NCBI RefSeq assembly: GCF_006538165.1
Contig: NZ_BDLU01000014.1
Location: 171,365 to 235,364, forward strand
Origin: Komagataeibacter diospyri
Lineage (GTDB): Bacteria > Pseudomonadota > Alphaproteobacteria > Acetobacterales > Acetobacteraceae
Direction: 5' to 3'
DNA length: 64,000 nucleotides
The position numbers and the translations under genes are program-made. A model generated the notes under the pieces. The model searched no databases. It was not told the DNA's origin and saw only the letters and a list, made by a program, of their open reading frames with translations. The first letter of the stretch is position 1. Every line of letters starts with the position of its first letter. Below, in pieces: positions 41,816-51,662 of this stretch.

Positions 41816-42880
41816 TCATCCATTCACCGGTATGGTCAGCACGGCACCCGGATTTTTGGTGGTTTTTGAAAGCTCCATCAGGATCTGCAGCATTGTAAAT
41901 CCAAGTTTGCTGGGAAAATCGGTATCCGATATATAATAGAATTTGTTATTGTATTTTATTGATACAAAAGAAAGGCGTGGCCGTTCATTACTGACATGAA
42001 CAAAAACCGTTGGCTTTGTATTGCGTCCTATCAGGATGATCTTGGGAAGGGTACGCCCTGAATCAATATCTTCCTGCGGAACATCGATCTGGTAGGCAAT
42101 CTGCCCTAAAACGCCCAACATTGTACGGGTAAGCAGCCTGATCTGGCCATGTTGCGGCCTTCCCGCTCCGTATATGACTTCGACACGTTCATCTTTCGGA
42201 CCCATTTCAAAAAAGCGCCGTGTTGACTTCACAACTTCGGCCAGAAGGGGGTCCGTAGTCGATGATACCGTAAGGAATACCCGGTCAAAAGCCGGGGTTT
42301 TTCCTGGTATTTCCTCGCTATGTTCAAGTTGTATGCCCAGAAGGCCCGCAATCTGCAGCCGACGCAGGTCATAGATCAGCTCGAAAAATTCAGGCGAACC
42401 CCGGCCAACGTCGCCCCCGATGGAGCCCGCGTTATTGATAAGATTGACTGACTGGACCGACAGGCGGAACAAAATATCTATGGGCAGTCCCCCCATGGCC
42501 AGGGGCAGCAGGCTACCCGGCGGAAGCGGGCGCAGGAAACTCTGCGCATAGGCATCACCCGTAACAGGCTGGAATGTAAAAGTCGGACTTTCCTGTATCT
42601 GCGCCCCGATAGCGCCCGCGGGCCTGATCGGATTGGAGTCCGAGCCAACGCCGATGGAAATATTGCGCTGCAACTGGTAGCCGGAAATCAGCTGGGTCGT
42701 GTCCAGAAAGCCCGGCGTGTCGGCATATCTCAGCCGGACGACATTAAGGAGTGTCTGTTGTTTGGAAGAGCCAATCAACGCCTGAGAATAGTCAAGTTGA
42801 TCATGGTCCAGTCTCTGGGAGCCAACGCCATAACATCCACCCAGCAATAAAATGAGCGGCACCACCATAATTTTTTTCAT
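41816..42880 (-). CDS. Lipoprotein of unknown function
   Basis: The 354-residue protein has a short signal with lipobox LLLGGC at residues 11-16. The mature part starts with a conserved-looking block, LDYSQALIGSSKQQTLLNVV then RLRYADTPGFLDTTQLIS, which I associate with a proteobacterial lipoprotein family without a characterised member. The rest is beta-rich, with FFELIYDLRRLQIAGLLGIQ and a late IKYNNKFYYISDTDFPSK segment. It stands alone, with AT-rich sequence upstream. Base composition is lower in GC than the surroundings, suggesting transfer. Confidence 0.7.
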   Translation of the reverse strand: MKKIMVVPLILLLGGCYGVGSQRLDHDQLDYSQALIGSSKQQTLLNVVRLRYADTPGFLDTTQLISGYQLQRNISIGVGSDSNPIRPAGAIGAQIQESPTFTFQPVTGDAYAQSFLRPLPPGSLLPLAMGGLPIDILFRLSVQSVNLINNAGSIGGDVGRGSPEFFELIYDLRRLQIAGLLGIQLEHSEEIPGKTPAFDRVFLTVSSTTDPLLAEVVKSTRRFFEMGPKDERVEVIYGAGRPQHGQIRLLTRTMLGVLGQIAYQIDVPQEDIDSGRTLPKIILIGRNTKPTVFVHVSNERPRLSFVSIKYNNKFYYISDTDFPSKLGFTMLQILMELSKTTKNPGAVLTIPVNG

Positions 42881-43529
42881 AACAATAGAACTCTACATTT
42901 CTTAATATGACGTATTATCTTGTATTTTCACTGCTTTTCGATGGTGGTCGGGCGACTGACTTCATGAACTGACCTGATGATACCCTGTCATGGTAACACG
43001 TGACTTTCTTGAATTGTAACGACATTGATTTTTATCTGGCAATGACGATAAGCACAATCGCCGTCATTTCATACATATTTTTCAATAATATAAGACAGAT
43101 ACCCCAGAACGGCACCCCGGCTGCCGAAGTGTAAGGCATTATTAAAATAACGTAAGTTATACTGAATCTATATGCAGCCATGCCAAACGGCCATGAACCC
43201 GTGCCCCGTTGTCGTCGGTTTCGGGGGAACTGCCCCGCCATACCGGACAGGAGAGACATCAGGCCGGACGCTGGCGCACAGCATGCCCTGAAACCGGGAG
43301 GATACAAAATGTGTCAGATGTGAAGAATGCAAATATGGTCTTGGGCGCGCTGCCTGTTTCAGCCGCAGGCATGGCAGATGAAAACAATTTCCATGGGGGT
43401 AGGTGTTATTATATAATAATGCGTTATCTGACCGGCACGGCTTCATCATATCCTGTGCAGGGGAGAGAATTTCGCGTATTGAACAGGATTGCACGGTTGG
43501 CTAAAATTTCCCGTAAGGTGTCTCGTACC
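42881..43529. other. Intergenic region between divergent genes
   Basis: The region should contain both promoters. A short hydrophobic minus-strand frame (stop 43032, possible start 43181, about 49 residues, MAAYRFSITYVILIMPYTSA) could encode a small membrane peptide, but no ribosome site supports it. Confidence 0.4.
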
Positions 43530-43994
43530 ATGAGTAAACGCTTTTTCGCCTTTGTTCCGGCACTCCTGCTGACTGGCCAGGCGTATGCAACAGACGTGAA
43601 GCTGCCCGATAATACCCCGGCAAGCGTGACCGTCCAGACACCCTGCACAAGCGAGAGCTACAGGGAATACGAAACCTGCATTTCCGCTATCCTGAGCCTG
43701 CCATCCAACCGTGGTGGCGATATCGATATCAGGGCGATCGAGAGCTTACTGCCAAAAGACATCCAGAAAGCCGCCATCATAAGCGGGATCACGGCAGCAC
43801 CGGTCGTGCCAATGACGGTGTCGTTAAAACATTATGATGACAGGAATATCATCTGGTCATCAACGGATACGCCACTCGATCATATCATAATTCCAAATAA
43901 CGGAACCTATCAGGTCGTACTGACCACTGCTGATGGCGGAAAGACATGGGGCATTCGGGTCATTATCGAACAGCCGGGATCGATTGATCAATAA
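43530..43994 (+). CDS. Exported protein of unknown function
   Basis: The 154-residue protein has a signal peptide (MSKRFFAFVPALLLTGQAYA) and a mature domain with two cysteines (PCTSESYREYETC) and a beta-rich C terminus (GTYQVVLTTADGGKTWGIRV). AAGGTG precedes the ATG by about 10 nt. A much longer in-frame extension to 43209 exists but reads as non-coding. It should be periplasmic. I do not recognise a family. Confidence 0.65.
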   Translation: MSKRFFAFVPALLLTGQAYATDVKLPDNTPASVTVQTPCTSESYREYETCISAILSLPSNRGGDIDIRAIESLLPKDIQKAAIISGITAAPVVPMTVSLKHYDDRNIIWSSTDTPLDHIIIPNNGTYQVVLTTADGGKTWGIRVIIEQPGSIDQ

Positions 43995-44580
43995 AATACA
44001 AGTAACTTATTGATAATTATTTTTTTAAATATCATAATTTCAGTGAGTGAAAACAATATATCCTGAATTCCTGTGTGCGGGGCAGGATGCGCATGCCGGT
44101 CATATTGCCATGCAATACGGTCCTGATGCCTGCATTACCGAGTAAGATCCCGCACCTGCGAGCAGGCCGCCCGGATGGTTGTAAAAAGTTCTGCACTGAT
44201 CCCGGCAGGAGGATGCCGGACCGACCACGCCCGGTGCGACAGGATGCGCATTCCACACTGCATGGATGCCCATAGACCGGTCGATTGCACCTTCTGTTCC
44301 GGCGCAATGCCACGGCAGGGCATGTGCCCGCTGAAAACAGTCGATCCACATGCATGGCATTCCGCTGGCCTGATGCCGCCTCGATATTTCGTTATTAAAA
44401 AAAAATGATATATATGGGGCGACAGCCGGTCTGGGCATGGTTTCCCTGTCCCGGCCTGTCACCACAAAAGCTGAAGGTCGCATGGATACGCATACAGAAA
44501 GGGATACCGGCATGCAGGGTTTTCGTTCCGGCCGGAGCATGCCGGTCAGTTCCGCGCGGTGCAGGCGAAGGGCAGGTGGC
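43995..44580. other. Intergenic region upstream of the gamma-glutamyltransferase
   Basis: No supported gene. The frame of the downstream enzyme extends back to 44437 but the added residues are basic and unconserved. Confidence 0.45.
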
Positions 44581-46317
44581 ATGCAACTGCCCACCGTCGC
44601 GTTTTCAGTGCTGCTGGCCTGCACTGCCGTTTTGCCGGGATATGTGCATGCCGCACCAGCGCATACGCAGACCGTAGCCCCCTTCAATCCCCTGCGCGGG
44701 GACCGGGGCTATGGATGGACCGGACAGACGCGGTCCGAGGTGCTGGGTACGCATGGCATGGTGGCGACCAGCCAGCCACTGGCGGCGGATATCGGGCTGG
44801 ATATCCTTAAACGCGGTGGTAATGCCTTTGACGCAGCGATCGCCACCGCCGCCGCCATCAACGTGGTCGAACCGGAATCCGCCGGGATCGGGGGCGACCT
44901 GTTCATGATCGCGTGGGTGGCAAAGGAACATCGACTTGTCGCGCTGGATTCCGCCGGGCATGCGCCATCGGGAGCGACGCCGGAACGTTTTAGCAGCCGG
45001 GGCCTGAAGGAAGTTCCGTACACAGGCATTGAATCCGCCGTGGTGCCCGGCACCGTGGCCGGGTGGGACGCCATCCGGGCCCGTTATGGCACCATGTCGT
45101 TCCGTGACACGCTGGAACCCGCCGCCCGCCTGGCGGAAGACGGGTTTGGCGTGACCGAAAGGGTGGAAGCCGAGTGGGAGGAATATGCCAGCCTGCTGGG
45201 CAAGGATCACGATACGGCGTCGGTTTACCTGCCGCATGGCAGACCACCGGGACTGTATGGTGTATTCCGCAACCCCGATCTGGCCCGTGCATTGCGCCTG
45301 CTGGAAACCGGGGGGGCTAATGCCTTCTACCGGGGACCGATCGCGGATGCCATCGTGAAGAAATCACAGGCGCTGGGCGGCACATTCACGCCCGCGGATT
45401 TCGACCGGGTCAGACCGCAATGGGTCAGGCCGCTGACCACGTCCTATCGTGGGTACGACATTTATGAAATGCCACCCAGCACACAGGGCGTTGCCGTGCT
45501 GGAGGCCCTGAATATCGTTGAACAGTGCGGGCCCAAAATCGGGATCAATCCGCGCGGGGAGGGGCCACGTTCCCCACTGTTCTGGCACCTGCTGATCGAA
45601 GCGAAGAAAATCGCCTATGCCGACCTGCGGCAGTATGTCGGGGATCCGGACTTCGTGTCCGTGCCGACCGCGAAACTGACCAGCAAGGCCTATGCCCGGT
45701 CACAATGTCCCCGGATCAACCCGCGCCATGCCTCTACCATTACGGCGGATCGCGACCCGGTGGGGGGCACCGTGTACCTGACCACGGCTGACCGCGAGGG
45801 CAATGTCGTCTCGCTCATATTCAGTGTCTATGACGAATTCGGCTCTGGCGTAACCGTACCCGGCTATGGCTTCCTGCTCAACAACCGTGGCGCGCAGTTC
45901 AGTCTTGATGAAAAAAGCCCCAATGTCATCGCCCCGGGCAAGCGGCCGTTCTATACGATCATTCCCGGCTTTGTGCTGAAGGGGGGCAGGCCGTTCCTCA
46001 GCCTCGGCGTGATGTATGGCGACCAGCAGGCGCAGGGACAGTTGCAGGTGCTGGAAAACATGCTCGACCTCGGAGCCAACCCACAGGCCGCATCCGACGC
46101 CGCACGGTTTTCTCATTCACAGTCCAGCAACCATGTCGTGCTGGAATCCGGACTGTATCAGGCTGTCGGCCCCGCGCTGAAGGAAATGGGGCATGAAGTG
46201 GATGAAGGCAACGGCCTGATCATGGGCGGTTATCAGGCAATCATGATCGACCCCCATTCGGGCGTGTATCGCGGTGCGTCCGACCACCGCAAGGATGGCG
46301 CAGCCGCAGGGTATTAG
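44581..46317 (+). CDS. ggt: Gamma-glutamyltransferase (glutathione hydrolase)
   Basis: The 578-residue proenzyme has a signal peptide (QLPTVAFSVLLACTAVLPGYVHA), then the large-subunit features GMVATSQPLAADIGLDILKR, GGNAFDAAIATAAAINVVEP, SAGIGGDLFMI and AVVPGTVAGWDA. The autocleavage site is in DPVGGTVYLTTADREGN, with the catalytic Thr opening the small subunit, followed by NNRGAQFSLD. It should cleave gamma-glutamyl bonds of glutathione in the periplasm. I chose the ATG at 44581 because it gives a standard signal peptide and has AGGTGG close upstream; ATGs at 44437, 44482 and 44512 are in frame. Confidence 0.9.
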   Translation: MQLPTVAFSVLLACTAVLPGYVHAAPAHTQTVAPFNPLRGDRGYGWTGQTRSEVLGTHGMVATSQPLAADIGLDILKRGGNAFDAAIATAAAINVVEPESAGIGGDLFMIAWVAKEHRLVALDSAGHAPSGATPERFSSRGLKEVPYTGIESAVVPGTVAGWDAIRARYGTMSFRDTLEPAARLAEDGFGVTERVEAEWEEYASLLGKDHDTASVYLPHGRPPGLYGVFRNPDLARALRLLETGGANAFYRGPIADAIVKKSQALGGTFTPADFDRVRPQWVRPLTTSYRGYDIYEMPPSTQGVAVLEALNIVEQCGPKIGINPRGEGPRSPLFWHLLIEAKKIAYADLRQYVGDPDFVSVPTAKLTSKAYARSQCPRINPRHASTITADRDPVGGTVYLTTADREGNVVSLIFSVYDEFGSGVTVPGYGFLLNNRGAQFSLDEKSPNVIAPGKRPFYTIIPGFVLKGGRPFLSLGVMYGDQQAQGQLQVLENMLDLGANPQAASDAARFSHSQSSNHVVLESGLYQAVGPALKEMGHEVDEGNGLIMGGYQAIMIDPHSGVYRGASDHRKDGAAAGY

Positions 46318-46363
46318 GCGGCCCCGCATTTACATGGCGCATTGGTAATGCAGAGTGACCCCG

Positions 46364-46393
46364 GCCGCACCGGAATGGCGATCCCGGTGCGGC
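46364..46393 (+). terminator. Hairpin after the gamma-glutamyltransferase gene
   Basis: Perfect 10-bp arms GCCGCACCGG (46364-46373) and CCGGTGCGGC (46384-46393) with a 10-nt loop lie 47 bp past the stop. There is no T-tract, so termination would be weak. Confidence 0.45.
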
Positions 46394-47050
46394 GACAGGC
46401 CCTGAAAGCTGCGCATAACTCCCTGTCTGATAAGGAAGTTTCACGCGATCTTAAGCAGGAATCCCTTTGTCATGTGTCGCTGACTACATATGCGTATATA
46501 GACAGACACAGCCGATAGCCCACCATTCCGACATGCCGTCACATGCCTGCGGGCCAATCCGGTTCCGAATGCAGGGATGACTGTAGGCTGGCTGACAGAA
46601 TAAATAGGGCTATTGTGCACCGTGCTTTACCAGATCATAAATCCGTACACGGAAGAAACGCCAAGAGACAGTCTGAAAAGTCAGTCCAGGAAGCATCCTG
46701 CAATCATAAGGAAGTTTTGTGGTGAAGCTTTTTTCAGAACGCGTCAAGAAATGCTGCCTTTTTGAAAAAAGTCAGTAACTATCGAAAGTATAAATAAGAA
46801 TCTCTACGTTCTACATGCCTTAAAGCGTATAACCGATCAGAATTTTTCTGTTTATTCTGTAATTTTTACAAGTTGCTCAAGTCTGCTTTCGGAACGTAGT
46901 ATTGTCGAATTGTGTTTCCGAAAAGAAGGCGATTGCTGTCCGTCTGCTTGTATGCGCAGGCAGTCAGCCCCGGCAACCTCCACCATCCGCCACCCATACC
47001 GGGGCCGCCAGCGCATTGCGCGATGCATCAACAGGTGCTTAACCTGCGGC
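46394..47050. other. Gene-free region with repeat copy 5
   Basis: No gene is supported. It contains a palindromic repeat copy at 46698-46790 and, to its right, an AT-rich stretch (46790-46915) that probably holds the promoter for the lipase-like gene. Confidence 0.5.
46698..46790 (-). repeat. Intergenic palindromic repeat, copy 5 (reverse orientation)
   Basis: Read on the minus strand it matches the 52748-52855 element. On the plus strand it shows AATCATAAGGAAGTTTTGTG, GTGAAGCTTTTTTC and GCTGCCTTTTTGAAAAAAG. The second arm of the GAAGCTT hairpin is lost. Confidence 0.7.
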
Positions 47051-49201
47051 ATGACACGCACCCCCACGGGCGCCCGGCACGCGCCGGCACGCAGCACACG
47101 CCGTCCTGTCCATACGGGCCATGCCGCACGCGGCGGGATTGTAATGGCGCTTGTGCTGCTGGCCGGGTGCGCGGGGCCGGTTACAGTACGGCATGTGTCG
47201 CTGGTTCACAGCTATCGTGACAGCGCGCGCACTGCATTGCAGGGTGGCAGACCGGGCGATGATACGATGATCGTGCTGCGCCGCCACGGGTTGCTGCCCG
47301 CATGGCGCAGTGATCCTGACCGGGCCATCGCAACCCTGCGCACGCAGGCGAAGGACCATGATGATGAGGCCGACGTGCTGTTCGCGCTGGCGGAACTCAG
47401 CTACCGTCAGGGCCTGCGCCACCACCATGTGCAGGATTTTCTTGCGGCGGCGGTCTATGCCTATGCCTTCCTCCAGCCCGGGCAGGCGGACAGCCCCAGC
47501 CCGTATGATGAACGTTTCCGACAGGCATGCGACCTGTACAACCTTGGGCTGACAGCGGCCTTTCCAGCCCCGGTCAATATCACGGCGCAGACCCGCGCCC
47601 TGCCGTTTGGTGATATCGTGCTGGATGCCGACCCAGCGCAGCTGCGCTGGCACGGGCGGCTGCTGGAACGCCTGCAGCCCACGGCGACGCTGGGGGTTGG
47701 CGGCATACCCAATGTCTATCGCACCCCTGGGCTGGGTGAACCCCTGACCGCGCTGGCCCGTCCAGATCCTGCATTCGCGCCGTCGCCATCCGCGCCCTCT
47801 GTCCCGCATGACGCGAAACACCTGACCCAGCCTTCCGCCGTAGCCGATCTGACCGGCCCCGCGCATGACGATGCCCTGCGCGCCATCGCCACCCCCGCGC
47901 CGCATGACGGCGACACCCGCACCAGCGGCGACCCCACAGGCAGCGGAGCCAGCACCACAGGTGATGGCAGCTTCAGCGTATCGGACAGGCTGCGCGTGCC
48001 TGCCAGTCTGCTACTGGAAATGGACGACCCGCGTGCGCAGGCGCTGGGTACGCACCTGACCGGGCGGCTGGTGCTGCGGGTGATGGATGAAAGCCCGGAC
48101 ACCCCCATCGGCCATGCCCGCGTGCCCGCCGAATATGACCAGACCGCCGCCCGTGCGCTCAGCCTGGTGGATACCGCGCTGTGGACAAAGGAATATCGCG
48201 GTTTCTTTGACGGCACGACCTATGACGGCACGCGCCCGCGCCTGATCGCCATGACGCCGCACCGCCACGGCAACATGCCGGTGGTGTTCATACACGGCAC
48301 CGCGTCCAGCCCGTACCGCTGGGCCATTATGGTCAATGACCTGCTGGAAGACCGGCGTATCCGTGACCATTTCGATTTCTGGTTCTTCTCCTACGCCACA
48401 TCCAACCCCATCCCGTATTCGGCATGGCAGCTGCGGCATGCGATCACGCAGGCGGTGGACAGTCTGGGCGGGGTGAAGGCGGACCCGGCGCTGGGACATA
48501 TCACGCTGGTGGGACACAGCCAGGGCGGACTGCTGGCGCGCATGCTGGTCATCAACCCCGGTGACCGGCTGTGGGACGGCACTGCCGGACGGCCACTGTC
48601 CTCGTTCCATCTGAACGACAGCACGCGCGACCTGGTGCGCGAAACCATGTTTCCCACCGCCATGCCCGAAATCCAGCGCGTGGTGTTCATTTCCACCCCG
48701 CAGCATGGCAGCTACCTTGCGGCCATGTCCATCGCACGCCTGGTCGGCAGCATGGTCAGCCTGCCGGTGCGCGTGACCGAAACCGCGCGCGACATCGTGA
48801 CCGGGGCAGGGGACAGCACGCACCTGAACAACCGCGTGCTGCGGCTGGGCAGTGTGTACGCCATGTCACCCCGCAGCGCGTTCATGCGTACGTTGCCCAC
48901 CATACCCATGGCCCCCGATGTGCAGGCCAATTCCATCATTCCCGTCTGTGGCAACCCGCGCGACCTGGCCCATGCCGATGATGGGGTGGTAACTTATGAA
49001 AGCGCGCACATCCCCGACGTGCAGTCCGAACTGGTGGTCCGTAATTCCGAACACTCCACCCAGTCCAACCCCGCCACCATAGCCGAGGTCCAGCGCATCC
49101 TGCTGCTGCAGCTGGCCCAGAACCCGCTGCGGGACATGCCCCCGGCGGCAGTCCCCGGCACACCCCGCCATGCGCGGCGGACCGTGGTGGCGCGGCCATG
49201 A
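47051..49201 (+). CDS. Lipoprotein with alpha/beta-hydrolase (lipase-like) domain
   Basis: The protein (716 residues from this start) carries a lipobox-like VLLAGC after a basic leader. Residues to about 270 form a helical region (ADVLFALAELSYRQGLRHHH) and a low-complexity Ser/Thr/Gly linker follows. The C-terminal half is an alpha/beta hydrolase with HGTASSPYRW, the nucleophile elbow GHSQGGLLARM, and a final His in VRNSEHSTQSNP. It probably hydrolyses lipid or acyl esters at the envelope. The start could also be an upstream codon (46910) or ATG 47144. Its TGA overlaps the ATG of the DUF4105 gene. Confidence 0.75.
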   Translation: MTRTPTGARHAPARSTRRPVHTGHAARGGIVMALVLLAGCAGPVTVRHVSLVHSYRDSARTALQGGRPGDDTMIVLRRHGLLPAWRSDPDRAIATLRTQAKDHDDEADVLFALAELSYRQGLRHHHVQDFLAAAVYAYAFLQPGQADSPSPYDERFRQACDLYNLGLTAAFPAPVNITAQTRALPFGDIVLDADPAQLRWHGRLLERLQPTATLGVGGIPNVYRTPGLGEPLTALARPDPAFAPSPSAPSVPHDAKHLTQPSAVADLTGPAHDDALRAIATPAPHDGDTRTSGDPTGSGASTTGDGSFSVSDRLRVPASLLLEMDDPRAQALGTHLTGRLVLRVMDESPDTPIGHARVPAEYDQTAARALSLVDTALWTKEYRGFFDGTTYDGTRPRLIAMTPHRHGNMPVVFIHGTASSPYRWAIMVNDLLEDRRIRDHFDFWFFSYATSNPIPYSAWQLRHAITQAVDSLGGVKADPALGHITLVGHSQGGLLARMLVINPGDRLWDGTAGRPLSSFHLNDSTRDLVRETMFPTAMPEIQRVVFISTPQHGSYLAAMSIARLVGSMVSLPVRVTETARDIVTGAGDSTHLNNRVLRLGSVYAMSPRSAFMRTLPTIPMAPDVQANSIIPVCGNPRDLAHADDGVVTYESAHIPDVQSELVVRNSEHSTQSNPATIAEVQRILLLQLAQNPLRDMPPAAVPGTPRHARRTVVARP

Positions 49202-50292
49202 CATGCCCACATGGACAGGATGCCGCCACCAATGGGACAGGTGGGCATGCGTCACATGGGCCACCCGACCGTCCCGCCAGGCCGTGCGGGTGGCATCGGA
49301 TGCGGTACTGGGGCACCCGTGCGTTACAGGGGGCGGCCCTGCTGCCGGGTGTGGGAGCGCTGTATTATTCCACCGTTGAACCCGATGCACTACGGCTGGG
49401 GCTGTCGATGGCGTTTCCCGCCATCATGGTTTGCGCGCGCTGGCTACGCCCGACGGGCCTGATCTTTCCGGTGCGGGTGATGACGGTGAGCGCGCTGGCG
49501 ATCTGGTACGTGACCGACCCGCCGCGCAACGACCGGGTCTGGGCGGGTGAATACGCCGTCCCGGCCGATGCATGGCGGGTGGGGGATGTGGTGCATGTCC
49601 GAAACGTGCGCAATTTCCGCTATCGCACCGAAACCGATTACATTCCGGCATGGTATGACGCGACGTATGACCTTAACCGGCTGGACAGCGTGGACCTTGT
49701 GACCTCCTACTGGGCGGGGGAGGCGATTGCGCATGTGTTTCTCAGCTTCGGGTTTTCCGATGGCAAGCATCTCGCCATGTCCATCGAAACACGCAGGCAG
49801 GCCCGTTTCCCCTATTCTACCATTGCCGGGTTCTTCCATCATTACGAACTGTTCTACGTCACCGCCGATGAACGTGACCTGATCGGGGTGCGCACTGACG
49901 TCCGGCGGGAACGGGTGTACCTATACCGCCTGAACATCGCGCCCGAAGTGCGCCAGCGCCTGTTCCTCAGCTACGTTGGCGCGATCCATGACATCATCTA
50001 CCGCCCGGTATGGTACAACACCCTGACCGACAACTGTACTACTGGCATACTGGCGCGGGCAGGGGCGCGGCTGCGGTACCGGTTTGACTGGCGCGTGATC
50101 CTCAGCGGTCATACGGCGGCCATGGCGTATGATATGGATCTGCTGGGCCCGTATGATCCGAAACGTTATCCCGGTTTTGCAGCGGTGCATGACGCAAGCC
50201 GCATCCACCGCTCACAGGATGCAGTGATCGGTCCCGACTATTCCGCCGCCATCCGTGCAGACCTGCCCCCGCCGGAGAGATCGCAGCCCTGA
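49198..50292 (+). CDS. DUF4105 (Lnb-type) membrane protein
   Basis: The protein (364 residues) has two or three N-terminal membrane segments (ALLPGVGALYY, LSMAFPAIMVCARWL, VRVMTVSALAIWYV) and a periplasmic DUF4105 domain. Family features are RNFRYRTETDYIPAWYD, the catalytic-type His in AIAHVFLSFGF, HHYELFYVTADERDLIGVR and the Cys in YNTLTDNCTTGIL. A family member in firmicutes, Lnb, transfers an acyl chain within lipoproteins. The ATG overlaps the stop of the lipase-like lipoprotein gene, so the two are coupled. The first 34 residues are not hydrophobic; an ATG at 49300 could be the true start. Confidence 0.85.
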   Translation: MTCPHGQDAATNGTGGHASHGPPDRPARPCGWHRMRYWGTRALQGAALLPGVGALYYSTVEPDALRLGLSMAFPAIMVCARWLRPTGLIFPVRVMTVSALAIWYVTDPPRNDRVWAGEYAVPADAWRVGDVVHVRNVRNFRYRTETDYIPAWYDATYDLNRLDSVDLVTSYWAGEAIAHVFLSFGFSDGKHLAMSIETRRQARFPYSTIAGFFHHYELFYVTADERDLIGVRTDVRRERVYLYRLNIAPEVRQRLFLSYVGAIHDIIYRPVWYNTLTDNCTTGILARAGARLRYRFDWRVILSGHTAAMAYDMDLLGPYDPKRYPGFAAVHDASRIHRSQDAVIGPDYSAAIRADLPPPERSQP

Positions 50293-50594
50293 CCCCGAGG
50301 CCGGGGTCCACCGCGCACCATGGGCGATACGGCCCCGTGATTCTACATGCGGCATTCCCGCCTATTCCTGATGTGAGGGGCACGGACATGGCCCCTGCTA
50401 TCGGTGCAAAACCATAGAAAGTCCGGACGGGCCTGTTATCGGCATGCCGTGACAGGTAGGCGGGGGTGCGTACGCGTCGGTTTAGACAAATATGTACAAA
50501 TTAATGCTGCAAAGTGGAAAAACCTGCCCGCCATTTATGGACCGGATGGTAACAAAAAAAATGCCATACGCTTTTGTTCATTACGATTTATAAT
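50293..50594. other. Short gene-free region
   Basis: It starts with a 7-bp GC hairpin at the DUF4105 stop (GACCCCG at 50291-50297 with 50302-50308). I see nothing else beyond an AT-rich stretch before the next gene. Confidence 0.45.
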
Positions 50595-50978
50595 ATGGAG
50601 CGCCCGGCGAATTTCCTGATAAAGATGAAAAATTACTATCGTGAACTTGGCCAGATGTTCGGTCCGGACTTCGTGGCAAAAAGCTTCGTCATAGCGTTTG
50701 TGTTCGAAGGCCTGATGATTACCGTCATCACACAGCCGAGCCGACTGTCGCATCCATTCACGATAGTCATGACCATCGCGATGTACACGATCGGTTCCCT
50801 ACTGTTCCTGTTTACCAAGGCGGGATGGGAAGCCTTCAAGGACCTGTTCGCAAGCAACAGTATCGTGTTCATGCCCGCGCTTTTCCGGGCACTGCCTGCA
50901 TTCCTTGTAAACGCCAAGCTGTGGACATCATCCATATTCCTGGAGACAAATAACGATCCAGACCAGACTGGACGGTGA
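50595..50978 (+). CDS. Small membrane protein of unknown function
   Basis: The protein (127 residues from the ATG at 50595; 50574 is possible) has two central hydrophobic helices (SFVIAFVFEGLMITVI and FTIVMTIAMYTIGSLLFLF) and a basic N terminus. No family is recognised. It precedes another small membrane-associated protein by 28 bp in the same orientation, suggesting a two-gene unit. Base composition is lower in GC than the upstream DUF4105 gene. Confidence 0.6.
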   Translation: MERPANFLIKMKNYYRELGQMFGPDFVAKSFVIAFVFEGLMITVITQPSRLSHPFTIVMTIAMYTIGSLLFLFTKAGWEAFKDLFASNSIVFMPALFRALPAFLVNAKLWTSSIFLETNNDPDQTGR

Positions 50979-51006
50979 TATTGCATATCGCACCAGATCC
51001 AAACTT

Positions 51007-51579
51007 ATGATCATGGTTATTACGTTTCATTACCTGATTGCCTTGCCCATCCTATCCATAATCATGATGATAAAAGGGGTACGGGGCCTGATTATCCGCA
51101 GGCCCGTCATCAACGCCCGGATACAGGCTGCCCGGCCGGACAGATACTTCAACACCCTGATTGAAGAACGCCTGCAGCCGCTGATGAAACAGCCGATCAT
51201 CACCGGTGAATGCACCCTGACCGATAACTACCCCAATGCGCTGATGTTTGATGGTCATGAAATCATGATCATGGAGAAGGGGGATCATGTCATCGCGTGC
51301 CCTGATGAAATCGCAGATGTGCTGTTTGACGTTCCTGAAAGCGAGGAAAAGCAGAGATATGAATTCTGGGATGGCGGGAGGATCGGCACGATCACCGCGT
51401 GCGAAACCGCATTGTCCAGCATCCGTAACCAGCGCAAGGGCCGCGAGGCCGGCATTACGTTTGAAATGAACGATCCCGACCACACGCAGATATTCTATCG
51501 CACCGGGCTGGGCGACGGAGCGGTGGAAACCTGCAGAAAATGGGATGTGCTGCTGAAAAAGGCGGGCACATGCCCGTAA
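51007..51579 (+). CDS. Membrane-anchored protein of unknown function
   Basis: The 190-residue protein starts with a single hydrophobic anchor (ITFHYLIALPILSIIMMI) followed by a soluble, acidic domain of about 150 residues (TGECTLTDNYPNALMFDGHE, RYEFWDGGRIGTITACE). No motif I can name. It is the second gene of a likely pair with the small membrane protein at 50595-50978. Confidence 0.6.
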   Translation: MIMVITFHYLIALPILSIIMMIKGVRGLIIRRPVINARIQAARPDRYFNTLIEERLQPLMKQPIITGECTLTDNYPNALMFDGHEIMIMEKGDHVIACPDEIADVLFDVPESEEKQRYEFWDGGRIGTITACETALSSIRNQRKGREAGITFEMNDPDHTQIFYRTGLGDGAVETCRKWDVLLKKAGTCP

Positions 51580-51662
51580 TGCGGCCAGTGTCGCGCATGC
51601 GGGTTGCAGGCAGGCGATGATAGGCCCATCATCCGCGCCAGAACGAACCGTGGAGACGCCCC

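Noticed and set aside
43032..43307. 91-codon minus-strand frame with a hydrophobic C terminus
   Set aside because: No ribosome site and an unlikely N-terminal half; noted only as a possible 49-residue membrane peptide.
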